Part shown: piece by piece, positions 55,311 through 63,915 of the stretch
Position numbering within the stretch: position 1 is the first letter of the stretch
Layout: every line of letters starts with the position of its first letter
Source of the DNA: JBFWMG01 sp050251715
GTDB lineage: Bacteria; Desulfobacterota; Desulfovibrionia; Desulfovibrionales; Desulfovibrionaceae
Direction of reading: 5' to 3'
Assembly: GCA_050251715.1 (NCBI GenBank)
Contig: JBFWMG010000006.1
Coordinates: 1 to 64,000, forward strand
DNA length: 64,000 nucleotides
Made by a program: the position numbers and the translations under genes
The notes under the pieces: model-generated
The model's input: only the letters and a program-made list of their open reading frames with translations
Database searches by the model: none
What the model was told of the DNA's origin: nothing

Positions 55311-56100
55311 GTTCGTCTCCATAAGCCACAAACGTCCGCGCGCTCGCGGGCGTTATCTCATGCCGCACGCGCAGCGCCCGGAACGTCCCGTCGATCCCGC
55401 GCCGCATATCCTGGATGCGCACCGTGCGCGAATGCGTGAGGTCGGGCAGCAAAAAGGTTTCCACTTCGCCCCATGCCAACGGCAGATCCACCGGCGTATG
55501 AGCAATGAGCCCGCCGCCCGTGGCGATGACCGGCACGTCGCCCGCCTCCTCGAAATCACCCCAGTTGACGCCGTCGGCGCCGAGCCACAAGGCCCAGCGG
55601 CTCATGTCGATATCGAACGCCCGCTGCACGCTATGGGCGGCGCGTTCAGCGACCTGGTACACGGGGATGTCGTCGGCCACGAATCGGGGCAGGGTCACGC
55701 CGGGCGAGTCGATCCGCCCCAGGGGCAGACCGGCTTGGCCAACCGCCCAGCGGATGATGGCCTCGGGCGTCTCGTTTTCCCACGCCTGTTGAATCCGCGT
55801 CGCGGCCAGAGGCCCGTCCGGCCCTAGCAAGGACACCTCATTCTCATCCTTTCCGTAGGTTCGTAGGCCGCGCACCGTGCCGGGCCATACGGCCTGGGCT
55901 TGGTTGCGGTAGGACAGGGCCACCGAGGCGGCTGCGCCATAGGGGAAATTGCGCCAGAGTTCGTCCTGTGCGTCGGCCAGGGTGATCTCGGTCCAGGTCA
56001 GCGGTCGATGGCGCTGGGACAAGATGGTCACGCGCGGCGCGCGGCGATAGATGTACGCGCCCAGCGTGATGGCGAGGGACAGGCCGGACAGTTCCATCAC
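55297..56100 (-). CDS. Baseplate hub protein (Mu gpP/late-control-D-like)
   Basis: The 267-residue protein sits between the tape-measure and spike genes, where the hub of contractile tails is encoded. Hub-like features are the internal beta regions and RFVADDIPVYQVAERAAHSV. The family call is by position and general pattern. It overlaps neighbours on both sides by 4-14 bp. Confidence 0.65.
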   Translation of the reverse strand: MMELSGLSLAITLGAYIYRRAPRVTILSQRHRPLTWTEITLADAQDELWRNFPYGAAASVALSYRNQAQAVWPGTVRGLRTYGKDENEVSLLGPDGPLAATRIQQAWENETPEAIIRWAVGQAGLPLGRIDSPGVTLPRFVADDIPVYQVAERAAHSVQRAFDIDMSRWALWLGADGVNWGDFEEAGDVPVIATGGGLIAHTPVDLPLAWGEVETFLLPDLTHSRTVRIQDMRRGIDGTFRALRVRHEITPASARTFVAYGDEHGRY

Positions 56101-56630
56101 GCCCCTCCGCCGATCACGTCCACGGCCAGGCTCGGCTCGGTTGCGGTGGCCGCAGGCGTGGATCCGGACGTGGCCGAGGCCGTGACCCGCGCCTCCTGTT
56201 TGACGATGGGCGGGTTGTGCTCCACGAACGCCAGCGTGGCCAGGATTACGTCGTCATCCTCGGTTTCCGAGGACTCCAAGCCCGCGAACACCACCTGGCT
56301 CACGCCACGGGCCAGCAGGTGGCGGTTGGACACCTGGCAGACCTGCGGGTTGGCCTGGCTGTCGCGGCCCCGGAACACCTTGTCGAGCCGGGCCAGCTTG
56401 TCGTAACAGTCGTCGCCCTCCGCATCGGACGTGAGCGCCACCACCAGGGAGATTTCGGCGTCCTCCCAGCCCAGCGGCGTCTTGGCCTTACCCGACATGC
56501 CGTCGCGCGCGGCCTGGTCGAACCGCACCTGGCCGCGCACGGACTGCGACACCAGGATCCCGGGCAACAGCGTGCCGCCCAGCGTCACCTGACCGTCATC
56601 GAAAGAGAGCACCGCATCAGCAGCCATCAT
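56097..56630 (-). CDS. Phage tail/baseplate protein of unknown family
   Basis: The 177-residue protein has beta-rich regions (AVLSFDDGQVTLGGTLLPG) and a low-complexity Ala/Thr/Ser end. It overlaps the tape-measure gene by 14 bp and the hub by 4 bp. By place it corresponds to a hub-connecting protein such as gpN of Mu; I cannot confirm that from motifs. Confidence 0.62.
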   Translation of the reverse strand: MMAADAVLSFDDGQVTLGGTLLPGILVSQSVRGQVRFDQAARDGMSGKAKTPLGWEDAEISLVVALTSDAEGDDCYDKLARLDKVFRGRDSQANPQVCQVSNRHLLARGVSQVVFAGLESSETEDDDVILATLAFVEHNPPIVKQEARVTASATSGSTPAATATEPSLAVDVIGGGA

Positions 56631-59016
56631 ACGCCTCCACCATCCCCTGCAGCTGCCGCACGAACGACTCCGCGTCGGTCACGCCGGGCAGGGTAAGATT
56701 CTGAATGACGATGGATGCGCCGTTCTTGCGGGGCGCCGCGCCCCGGCTCTTCGTCTCGTCCGCCTGCGCGGGCGCGGTCAGGGCCACGTCCTGGGGGGCG
56801 AACCCCGCCAGGGGGTCGGCTGGGCCGAATCCGGCGGAGGCGGACGGCGCGTCAACCTGGGGGGCGGCGGGAATGGCCATCGCGTCGGCCACGCCGCTCA
56901 TGGCGCTTGCCGTGGTGTCCACCAGGCCGGGCGCGGCGGCCGCGATACCCGCGCCAAAGGTGCCGAGCAGAGCCTGGCCCGATGCCGTGAGCGTGGACAG
57001 CGGACCGGCCTGGGCATCCGAGTGCGGCAGCAGCTTGCCCAGCGGCCCGAGCATGTCCAAAAAGGCGCTGTACAGGGCCGATCCCGCAGACCTGATACCG
57101 TCGATGAACGTGGTGACCAGGGCGACGCCAGCCTCGCGCCAGCTGCCCGAGTTGAGCGCCGTGGACACAGAACGGATGATGGTGGACAGAATCTGCAGGG
57201 GCAGCGTGGCCACGCGGATGGCCACGCCGAGAGCCTTGAAGGCATAGGCGACGACCGTGCCCACAACCTGGCCGAGCAGCCGCCAGCCGCTCACGTCCGT
57301 GGCAGCCGTGGCGCCGAAAAGGGCTTGCGCCCATTTGCCCACCAGGTCCACCAACGGGCCGAACGCCGAAAACAGCCCCGTGATAACGGGACCGATAGCG
57401 TCCCATATAGCCACGAAGGCGGTGCCCACTCCCTCGGCCAGCCCGGAAAACAGCTGCGACACGCGGTAGATGGCACGGGCCACGGACGTGACCATACCGA
57501 GCAGCCCGGCGGCCTCGATGTCCGAGGCCAGCTGCCCTTTGATCGCGCCGATGCCGCCCTGCAGGGACGAGAGCACGGCCCGCACGCCGGACACGACCAG
57601 GCTGATCTTATCCCACACCCCGCCCACGAAATCCGCAATGCCGCCGAAATTGGTCTTGAACGCCAGCCACAGGGCGGCCACAGCCGCGATGGCCAGCCAC
57701 ACGGGCCAGGAAATGGCTGCAATGGCCGCCACCACGGGCGACAGGGCGGCGGTCACGAGCGGCGCGACCACCGTGACGGCCCACATGGCCGCCGTAAAGG
57801 CGGTGACCGCGACCACGCCCGTGGCCAGCGCGCCAGCAAGGCCGATGATGTATTTGCCCGCCGTGGTGGACGCCAGGGCGTTCAGCCAGCTGACTACGGT
57901 GGCCAGGCCGTTGGTGAGCACGGTAAGGATGGGCAGAAAGACCTTGCCGATGGTGATCTGCAGCCCCTCCCAGGCGCTGCCCAGGATGGTGGCCGCGCCC
58001 GTGAGGTTGTCCAGCTGGCGGCCCGCCACCTCGGACGCCGCTCCCGCGCTGTCCTTGACGATGGCCAGGTACTTGGTGATGCCGCCCATGCCTTCTTTGC
58101 CCAGCAATTCCGCCACGCCCGCCATCGCCTCGGCGTCGAACAGGGTCTTAAGCGCTGCCATCTGCTTGCTCGTGCCCATGCCCTCCATCGCCGTGGCCAG
58201 CTCGCCCAGGATGGTGATAGGGCTGCGCAGGTTGCCCGAGGCATCCATCGCGGACACGCCGAGCGATTGCAGCATCTTCGCGGCCTCACCGGACGGAGCG
58301 GCCAATCGGGTCAGCATGGCGCGCAGCGTGGTGCCCGCCTGGCTTCCCTTGATGCCCACGTTGCCCAGCAGGCCAGCCATCGCGGCGGTCTCCGCGAGGG
58401 AGAGCCCCACCTTGGCCGCCACCGGGCCCACGTATTTCATGGTATCGGCCAGCATTTCCAAATTCACGTTGGCCGTGGTGAAGGTGGCGGTCAGCGTGTC
58501 CGCCACGCGGTTCATCTCCGTGGCCTGCAGGCCGAAGGCAGACAAAATGTCGCTGGCCACGTCGGCGGCGCGCCCCAGGTCGGTCGCCCCGGCGCTGGCC
58601 AGGTTGAGCACGCCGGGCAGGGCCGCCACGTTCTGCTGTACGGAAAAGCCCGCCATCGCCAGGTACTTTTCGGCCTCGGCCACCTGGGACGCGGACCAGG
58701 CCGTGGACGCGCCCAGGTCCAGGGCGGCCTGTTCCAGGATGCCCATCTCGGCGGCGGTGGCGCGCGACACCGCGCCCACCTGCGACATGGCCGCCTCGAA
58801 CGATGCGGCCGTGGCGATTCCCGGGACAAAAGCCGCGAGAACGATGGCGGCCGCCGCCGCGAACGGCAGCAACCGCTTGGTCAAGTTCCCCAGGGAAGAC
58901 TGAAGGCGGGAAACCCCGCCTTCGGTCCTCACCAGGGACGCGTAGATGCTCTTGAGCGGACCGGTGATGGAATCCACCAGGGCGAAATGCGCCATCACGG
59001 ACATGACTTCGTTCAT
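56617..59016 (-). CDS. Phage tail tape-measure protein
   Basis: The 799-residue protein has the TP901-type tape-measure core: MSQVGAVSRATAAEMG, VAEAEKYLAMAGF and KYVGPVAAKVGLSLAETAAM, followed by several hydrophobic helices and an Ala/Gly-rich tail. Its length sets the tail length. It follows the chaperone frameshift pair, as in most tailed phages, here with a plus-strand gene inserted between. Confidence 0.92.
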   Translation of the reverse strand: MNEVMSVMAHFALVDSITGPLKSIYASLVRTEGGVSRLQSSLGNLTKRLLPFAAAAAIVLAAFVPGIATAASFEAAMSQVGAVSRATAAEMGILEQAALDLGASTAWSASQVAEAEKYLAMAGFSVQQNVAALPGVLNLASAGATDLGRAADVASDILSAFGLQATEMNRVADTLTATFTTANVNLEMLADTMKYVGPVAAKVGLSLAETAAMAGLLGNVGIKGSQAGTTLRAMLTRLAAPSGEAAKMLQSLGVSAMDASGNLRSPITILGELATAMEGMGTSKQMAALKTLFDAEAMAGVAELLGKEGMGGITKYLAIVKDSAGAASEVAGRQLDNLTGAATILGSAWEGLQITIGKVFLPILTVLTNGLATVVSWLNALASTTAGKYIIGLAGALATGVVAVTAFTAAMWAVTVVAPLVTAALSPVVAAIAAISWPVWLAIAAVAALWLAFKTNFGGIADFVGGVWDKISLVVSGVRAVLSSLQGGIGAIKGQLASDIEAAGLLGMVTSVARAIYRVSQLFSGLAEGVGTAFVAIWDAIGPVITGLFSAFGPLVDLVGKWAQALFGATAATDVSGWRLLGQVVGTVVAYAFKALGVAIRVATLPLQILSTIIRSVSTALNSGSWREAGVALVTTFIDGIRSAGSALYSAFLDMLGPLGKLLPHSDAQAGPLSTLTASGQALLGTFGAGIAAAAPGLVDTTASAMSGVADAMAIPAAPQVDAPSASAGFGPADPLAGFAPQDVALTAPAQADETKSRGAAPRKNGASIVIQNLTLPGVTDAESFVRQLQGMVEAYDGC

Positions 59017-59082
59017 CTTGCCAATTTCCCGTTATGTCTTATCTATGTTTTTTCCTGACAACCCCTAACCAAAGGCTCTATT

Positions 59083-59550
59083 ATGCTCACTGAAGAAGAA
59101 CTTTTTAAAATTATCGATGACACGCTAAGCCAACGCCCATCAAACAAATTACTCCTTTTGAAACAGCTGCCCAGCTTCCTATGGGATGAACATTATTATG
59201 ATTTTCAAATCCACCTTTGCTCATTGGTGAAACAAGAGGTGTTTTCGGAACATAATAAGGGCATTATAGCGCGGCACGGGCTCTCCAAAGGCGCTAAATA
59301 CTACAGCTATGCCAAGAAGTGGGAAGCCCGCCCGGTCAGTGTCAACGTTAATGGCTCGGGCAACAACGTACAGGTGGGCAACCACAACACCATGACCATC
59401 AACCAAAACGACGCCGAGACCATCGAGCGGACCATCCGTGCTCTGGTGGAGCAGAAGGATCCCGGCCTCGTCGCCAAGGTCCAGGAGCTGTGGGAGGCGG
59501 GCTTGTCGGGCATCGAATTCGTCTCCAAGATCTGCAGCCTGTTTGCCTAA
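59083..59550 (+). CDS. Reverse-strand gene inserted in the tail operon, candidate moron
   Basis: The 155-residue protein is the only plus-strand gene inside the prophage section. It has an N-terminal helical, effector-associated-like part (about 1-80), a short Asn/Gly repeat VNVNGSGNNVQVGNHN that resembles beta-helix stretches in bacterial conflict proteins, and a C-terminal helix. AAAGG precedes ATG 59083. A TTGCCA at 59018-59023 with an AT-rich -10 17 bases on could be its own promoter. GC is lower than in the tail genes. No function is known; lysogenic conversion or phage exclusion is an inference. Confidence 0.75.
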   Translation: MLTEEELFKIIDDTLSQRPSNKLLLLKQLPSFLWDEHYYDFQIHLCSLVKQEVFSEHNKGIIARHGLSKGAKYYSYAKKWEARPVSVNVNGSGNNVQVGNHNTMTINQNDAETIERTIRALVEQKDPGLVAKVQELWEAGLSGIEFVSKICSLFA

Positions 59551-59563
59551 CGGACGGGGGGCA

Positions 59564-60039
59564 TTACTTCCCGCCCCCCATCACCGCCGCCATATTCTTC
59601 CAGTGCCGCCGCTCAAGCCACTCGGCCTGGGCTAACTGATCCGCCAAATCTTCCCAGTCGTCGGCGGGCGGCTCGCCCAGCCAGTGCCGGACAAGCGCCC
59701 GGGCCTGGGCGACGCCGTCAGACGCCAGCGTCGCCCTGGCCCTGGCGGTCAGTTTCCCAGGTCGCCAAAGCCCACGGCCTTGAGCACCGCGCCGCCAATG
59801 GTGGTGGACAGGCCGGGGTACTTGGTGAAGTCGTCGACCATGCCGTTCTTGTCCTCCTCGTGCACCAGGTCCACGCACAGATTGCGCATGGCCAGCACGG
59901 GATCCTTGAGCAGGTTCTTCTGCACGCGGGACGCCTGCGCGGGCGTCGGACGGCGCAGCCGGTACGAAACGACCACCTGGGCGTCGTCCGCGAAACGGTC
60001 GGTGAAGGTGTGGATGAAAGGCGCGTAATTGTCGGACAT
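59564..60039 (-). CDS. Tail-assembly chaperone, -1 frameshift fusion product
   Basis: The short product (59749-60039, 96 residues) ends at TGA right after GGGAAAC. A -1 shift there gives a 158-residue fusion: the first 96 residues, then LTARARATLASDGVAQARAL and on to the stop at 59564. This is the G/GT-type arrangement of tail chaperones that load the tape measure. The second part has no ribosome-binding site or start of its own. Confidence 0.78.
59749..60039 (-). CDS. Tail-assembly chaperone, short form (Mu gp41-like)
   Basis: The 96-residue protein starts at ATG 60039, 25 bp after the tube gene. Its helical sequence (VVSYRLRRPTPAQASRVQKN, DPVLAMRNLCVDLVHEED) and position fit the first tail-assembly chaperone of Mu-like phages. 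It ends just past the slippery site, so it is the main product of frameshift regulation. Confidence 0.8.
   Translation of the reverse strand: MSDNYAPFIHTFTDRFADDAQVVVSYRLRRPTPAQASRVQKNLLKDPVLAMRNLCVDLVHEEDKNGMVDDFTKYPGLSTTIGGAVLKAVGFGDLGN
59752..59758 (-). promoter_or_regulatory. Slippery heptamer for -1 ribosomal frameshifting
   Basis: The minus strand reads G GGA AAC TGA in the short chaperone frame, a canonical X-XXY-YYZ heptamer one codon before the stop. Re-pairing one base back continues as CTG ACC GCC into the second frame. Confidence 0.8.
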
Positions 60040-60064
60040 GATGACCCCTTGTGCTGATGGTTAG

Positions 60065-60493
60065 CTAGTACGCTTCGGTGCCGCCCCACTTGATGGGCGA
60101 CAGGATTGCGAAGTCGAACTTGACCTGGCCCGCGTTGTCGTCCTCCTGCTTGGCCGAGAGATCCTGCTTGGATATCTTGCAGTCCGGCAGGGTGTCGGTC
60201 ACGGTCTCCTGGTCGTCGTTGGCATAGGACACCGTGATGGCGAACGGCTCGCCGCCATACACCGTGCCGCCCAGGGCCACGCGCAGCCGTTCCGCCTCGT
60301 CGCGGTCCAGGGTCATGCTGCCGGAGGCCTTGTAGTTCTTGCGGCCAAAACCACGCGGCTTGCCGCCCTTGCCGTAGCGGCCCTCCACGGACCGTTCGTC
60401 GTTGTAGGAGATATCCGTGACGCCCACGGTCTCGCCCTGGGGCAGCTGAATGGTCACGGATTCCCAGTCGAACAGGTTGCCGTTGATACCCAT
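60065..60493 (-). CDS. Phage tail tube protein
   Basis: The 142-residue beta-rich protein (NLFDWESVTIQLPQGETVGV, YGKGGKPRGFGRKNY) lies immediately after the sheath gene, the place of the tube protein gpM in Mu-like phages. Length fits the family. It polymerises inside the sheath. Confidence 0.85.
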   Translation of the reverse strand: MGINGNLFDWESVTIQLPQGETVGVTDISYNDERSVEGRYGKGGKPRGFGRKNYKASGSMTLDRDEAERLRVALGGTVYGGEPFAITVSYANDDQETVTDTLPDCKISKQDLSAKQEDDNAGQVKFDFAILSPIKWGGTEAY

Positions 60494-60505
60494 GTCATCA
60501 CCTCC

Positions 60506-62197
60506 TTATGCTGCGGCGGCCAGGCGCGGATCGAAGCTCGAACCTGCGTAGATATAGCTGGCGAAGAGCTTGATATTGCGGATGATGGGCACGCCGATGA
60601 GCTGTGTCTCGACGGCAACGCCATTGTTCACGATGTCCTGGCCGCTGGGGATGGTCACCACGAAGGCGGGCAACTCCTGGGGCACGGCGGACTTCATGAC
60701 GTTCAGCGCGGCTTCAAGGTTGGCCTGCAGATAGGCCAGGCCCGTATCATTCCCTTCAACCACCGGATCGCCCGCCTCGTCGTACATGCTCTTGAGCGCC
60801 GCGATACGCATCTTGCGCACGGCCTTGAACACGACGCGCAACACAGTGACGTACTGGTAGTCGCTGGTCGCGTCGGCCAGGGTGCGCTCGTCGCCCCAGT
60901 AGGTCGAGGAGAGCCCGGCGTAATGGCGGGCAGTGGCAAAGCCCACGGTTTCGAGTTGCTGCTGGTGTGCCTCGGTGTAGGTGTCGGGCAGCGAGAGCTG
61001 CGAAATGCCGCCGTCGCGCACCCGGCCCGGGGCGCGCATAACCGGGATGGCCAGGTAACGCCCGGCCAGCAGACCGGCCGCGTTGCGGGTGATGGTCGCG
61101 CCCGTACTGTCCGTGATCTCGCCGAACGCGGCGCAGACCTGGACGAACCGGTGGGAGTAGCCGCCGCGCTCCGCGATCATGGCCGCCGCCCAGTCGTCCA
61201 TATCCTCGTTGGCATAGGGCAGGCGCGTCTCGAGCAGGAAAAAGGTGGGGCGGTGCTTGTTCCAGAGCGTGTCCGCCTTGACCCCGTAGGCTGCCCAGTC
61301 CACGGCGTCGGACGGGCCGGGCACGTACACGAACTCCACGTCGTAGAGGTTGAGGGGCTGTTCCAGGGCCGCCAGCACGCCGCTGGCCGTAGGAACCGGG
61401 GCGAGCAGCTCAAAGCTGTATGTGTCGCCGGTCACCATGCCGTCCGGCACGCTGATGACCGCACCCGTGCTGCCCACGCTGATTTGGCCATCCACCGGGA
61501 TGGTCTTGACCAGGCTCCAGTTGTCGCCGCCGTCCAGGGTCAGCTGATAGGTGCCCTCGTTGCGGTCGCCGCCCTTGACGATGCGCAACTGCACATCGGC
61601 GGCGGCCTTGACCGTGCCGCTCACCGTGATGTCAGCCCCCGTGCCCACGTGCGCCACCGGGCCGATGGATGCCCGCACGGCCAGCGTGTATGTGTCCGCC
61701 GCGACCTGGTCCGCGCCGCTACCCAGCACCAGAGTCACGCCGGTTTCGCCGAGGGCGATCTGGCCGTTGGCCGGGGTGGCCGTGGTTTCGCCGTAGGTCT
61801 CGCCGCCATCCAGGGACAGCTTGTAGGTGGCCGTGCCCAGGGCGCCGCCCGCCACAATCTCCGCCACCACGTCGGCGTTGCCCGCCGGGGTGCCGCTCGC
61901 TGTCGCGTCGGGCCCATCGCCGTTGTGCTCCACCGGGGTGATGTAGCCGCCGTCCTGGCCCGCCACGGGCACGGCGATGACGATGGGATTCTGCCCGCCG
62001 GCGGCGAACACATCGCGCAGCCGGTCCACCAGCGGCCCCACGCCCAGCAGCGCCGCGAGGTCCGAGGACTTACCCAGCAGATACCCCTTGCCCACCGTGC
62101 CCAGGCTGCACACGCCCGCCACGATGCACGAGCCCTCGACACCGCCCGGAGACAGTCCCGAAGTACCGTCGACCAGATATTCGAGTACGTCGCCCAT
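60506..62197 (-). CDS. Phage tail sheath protein with two inserted beta modules
   Basis: The 563-residue protein has the contractile sheath ends: DUF2586-like N-terminal part (GSCIVAGVCSLGTVGKGYLLG) and a C-terminal polymerisation part (NMGVAVETQLIGVPIIRNI-like end). Residues of about 110-240 contain two copies of a 65-residue beta module, with YKLSLDGGETYGETTATPANG paired to YQLTLDGGDNWSLVKTIPVDG. These probably decorate the outer sheath surface. AGGAGG precedes ATG 62197. Confidence 0.87.
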   Translation of the reverse strand: MGDVLEYLVDGTSGLSPGGVEGSCIVAGVCSLGTVGKGYLLGKSSDLAALLGVGPLVDRLRDVFAAGGQNPIVIAVPVAGQDGGYITPVEHNGDGPDATASGTPAGNADVVAEIVAGGALGTATYKLSLDGGETYGETTATPANGQIALGETGVTLVLGSGADQVAADTYTLAVRASIGPVAHVGTGADITVSGTVKAAADVQLRIVKGGDRNEGTYQLTLDGGDNWSLVKTIPVDGQISVGSTGAVISVPDGMVTGDTYSFELLAPVPTASGVLAALEQPLNLYDVEFVYVPGPSDAVDWAAYGVKADTLWNKHRPTFFLLETRLPYANEDMDDWAAAMIAERGGYSHRFVQVCAAFGEITDSTGATITRNAAGLLAGRYLAIPVMRAPGRVRDGGISQLSLPDTYTEAHQQQLETVGFATARHYAGLSSTYWGDERTLADATSDYQYVTVLRVVFKAVRKMRIAALKSMYDEAGDPVVEGNDTGLAYLQANLEAALNVMKSAVPQELPAFVVTIPSGQDIVNNGVAVETQLIGVPIIRNIKLFASYIYAGSSFDPRLAAAA

Positions 62198-62206
62198 AGA
62201 ATCCTC

Positions 62207-62404
62207 CTAGATCCTTCCGCCGCCCTGGGGGCGGGTGCGCAGCTTGGTGACCGCCGCGTCGAACGCTTCCCCGGTCACCTGTTTGCCTTCGGCCCAGCCG
62301 GTGGCCACGCGCAGCGCGGCCAGTTCCCAATCCGGCACCTGGCGTTCCTGCGCCAGATCCTCCACAGGATACAGGGCCGGGGTCTCGGTCTTGCTTTTCG
62401 CCAT
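62207..62404 (-). CDS. Small phage protein between the gp37-like and sheath genes
   Basis: The 65-residue protein starts at ATG 62404 with GAGG eight bases before and is 9 bp ahead of the sheath gene. By place it corresponds to gp38 of Mu-like phages, but no motif is recognised. Confidence 0.62.
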   Translation of the reverse strand: MAKSKTETPALYPVEDLAQERQVPDWELAALRVATGWAEGKQVTGEAFDAAVTKLRTRPQGGGRI

Positions 62405-62414
62405 TGTCTATCCC

Positions 62415-62933
62415 TCACGCTGTGGTTACGCCGTCCACCAGGTTCACGTCCCTGATGAGCGGCACCTCTTCGTCCTCGCAAAGCATGCCTTCCACGCTGA
62501 TGTGCAGTGCTGCGGAGCGGCGGGCGAATACCTCGACCGTTTTCAAGGCAAACCCGCCGCGCACGGCCTTGTTGACCTTCACTGTGACCAAATTGTTGTC
62601 CGCGTCCGCTGTCTTATGCGGCATGGCCCGGATAAATGCGTCGACAAATATCGCGAGCCAGTCCGGGTCATCCGCCACCACCTCCGCCCGTACCATCAGG
62701 GTGCGGCGGTAGCGCCGGTGCCGCACGGTGCGGTGGGTGTCCGGGTTCTCCTCGCTGGCGAACTTGGCGATGCGCCGGGACGACCTGGCCAGGATCTCGT
62801 CCATGTATTCAAGCTGCAGCCTCTTTTCCGGCAACAGCGCGGTTTCCCGGTCCGGCTTGTCCATGATCGCCGTGGCCGGGAGCCCGGCGGCCACGGCCGC
62901 CGTGGTGATAATCGCCTCTGCCAACACCCTCAC
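62415..62933 (-). CDS. Mu gp37-like (DUF1834-type) protein
   Basis: The 172-residue protein starts with GTG at 62933, overlapping the upstream stop (GTGA) with GGAGG seven bases before. The helical start and the beta-rich end (RSAALHISVEGMLCEDEEVPL) fit the tail-terminator-region gp37 of Mu-like phages by position and length. Confidence 0.68.
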   Translation of the reverse strand: MRVLAEAIITTAAVAAGLPATAIMDKPDRETALLPEKRLQLEYMDEILARSSRRIAKFASEENPDTHRTVRHRRYRRTLMVRAEVVADDPDWLAIFVDAFIRAMPHKTADADNNLVTVKVNKAVRGGFALKTVEVFARRSAALHISVEGMLCEDEEVPLIRDVNLVDGVTTA

Positions 62934-63376
62934 AGGAACGCCTCCGCCATGAAATCGATCATGATCTGCCGCGCCTCGACCATGTCCTCCTCGTTGATGC
63001 CGATGAACGGACGGGCGGGGAGCGTCACGCGGCGGCGGGTGGACAAGATGCTGATGTCCATGCCCTCCTGATGTGCCCGGGCGTATTCCATGTTGGAGCC
63101 CACAACCACCAGGTTGGGGCTCGCCTCGTAGCCGATGGAGTTTTTCAGGGTGGCGTGGTCCGTCAGCGTCTTGCCGCCTTCGGCCTCCGCACGGTGCGAC
63201 GGCTTCCAGGCGGTCCCGTCCGGCCCCTTCTCGTCCTCGAACCGCTGCTGCGTGGCCGACACCAGCATTTCGCCGATATCTTCCGCGACCTGCTGCCGCC
63301 TGGCCATGTGGCGCGTGGCGCCAGCCACCATGCGCTTGAGCGGCCCCATGTCCATGCCGAACGACGCGCCCGCCAT
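62930..63376 (-). CDS. Phage virion morphogenesis protein (Mu gpG-like)
   Basis: The 148-residue protein shows the virion-morphogenesis pattern: FEDEKGPDGTAWKPSHRAEAE, SIGYEASPNLVVVGSNMEYA and RPFIGINEEDMVEA. In P2 and Mu these proteins complete the tail terminus. ATG 63376 overlaps the upstream stop (TGATG). Confidence 0.87.
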   Translation of the reverse strand: MAGASFGMDMGPLKRMVAGATRHMARRQQVAEDIGEMLVSATQQRFEDEKGPDGTAWKPSHRAEAEGGKTLTDHATLKNSIGYEASPNLVVVGSNMEYARAHQEGMDISILSTRRRVTLPARPFIGINEEDMVEARQIMIDFMAEAFL

Positions 63377-63810
63377 CAGAACCGCCCCCATACGTCGTCG
63401 TCGAACTGCCGACGCGGTGCGGACACGACGATGCCGCCGTTGTCTTCGGCCACGGTGACCGTCTCCGGGAACGGGTCCAGCTTCCCGGCGCGAATCAGGT
63501 CCAGATCCTTTTGGGCGCGGCTGTGCAGGCTCTGCAGCGGCAGCCATTCGTTTTGGCTGGTCGCCGCCGACGCCATGAGGCTCGTGATCTGCCCCACGGC
63601 ACGCCAAGCGGCCATGACCGCGCAGATCCGGACCAGTGTGGCCGAGACCCTGTCCGACGGCACGGCATAGCCGCCCTGGGCGAGCGCCTCGTCGATCTCG
63701 TCGGATACGCGGTCGATGTGCCCGGCCAGACAGCCGGGAGCCTTCTCCTCGATCTTGTCCAGGTAGGCCTGCAGCACATAGGCGGCGCAGTCGGTCGGTT
63801 GGCAATACAC
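63376..63810 (-). CDS. DUF1320-type head-tail joining protein (Mu gp36-like)
   Basis: The 144-residue protein starts with GTG at 63810 (GAGG just upstream; an ATG at 63812 is in another frame). Its helical sequence (QAYLDKIEEKAPG, EIDEALAQGGYAVPSDRV, DLDLIRAGKLDPFP) fits the DUF1320 family of head-tail connector proteins. Confidence 0.82.
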   Translation of the reverse strand: MYCQPTDCAAYVLQAYLDKIEEKAPGCLAGHIDRVSDEIDEALAQGGYAVPSDRVSATLVRICAVMAAWRAVGQITSLMASAATSQNEWLPLQSLHSRAQKDLDLIRAGKLDPFPETVTVAEDNGGIVVSAPRRQFDDDVWGRF

Positions 63811-63830
63811 ATTGGCCTCGTTTTCGCGTG

Positions 63831-63852
63831 TTGGACTAGTCTTGGACTAGTC
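63831..63852. repeat. Tandem 11-bp repeat
   Basis: TTGGACTAGTC occurs twice in tandem (63831-63841 and 63842-63852) in the gap upstream of the DUF1320 gene. No function is evident. Confidence 0.8.
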
Positions 63853-63915
63853 GCAGGGTTTGCCCCGCCCCGTTGGCCGCATCCACCTGGATACGGCCCC
63901 CAGGGGCGGAATTCA

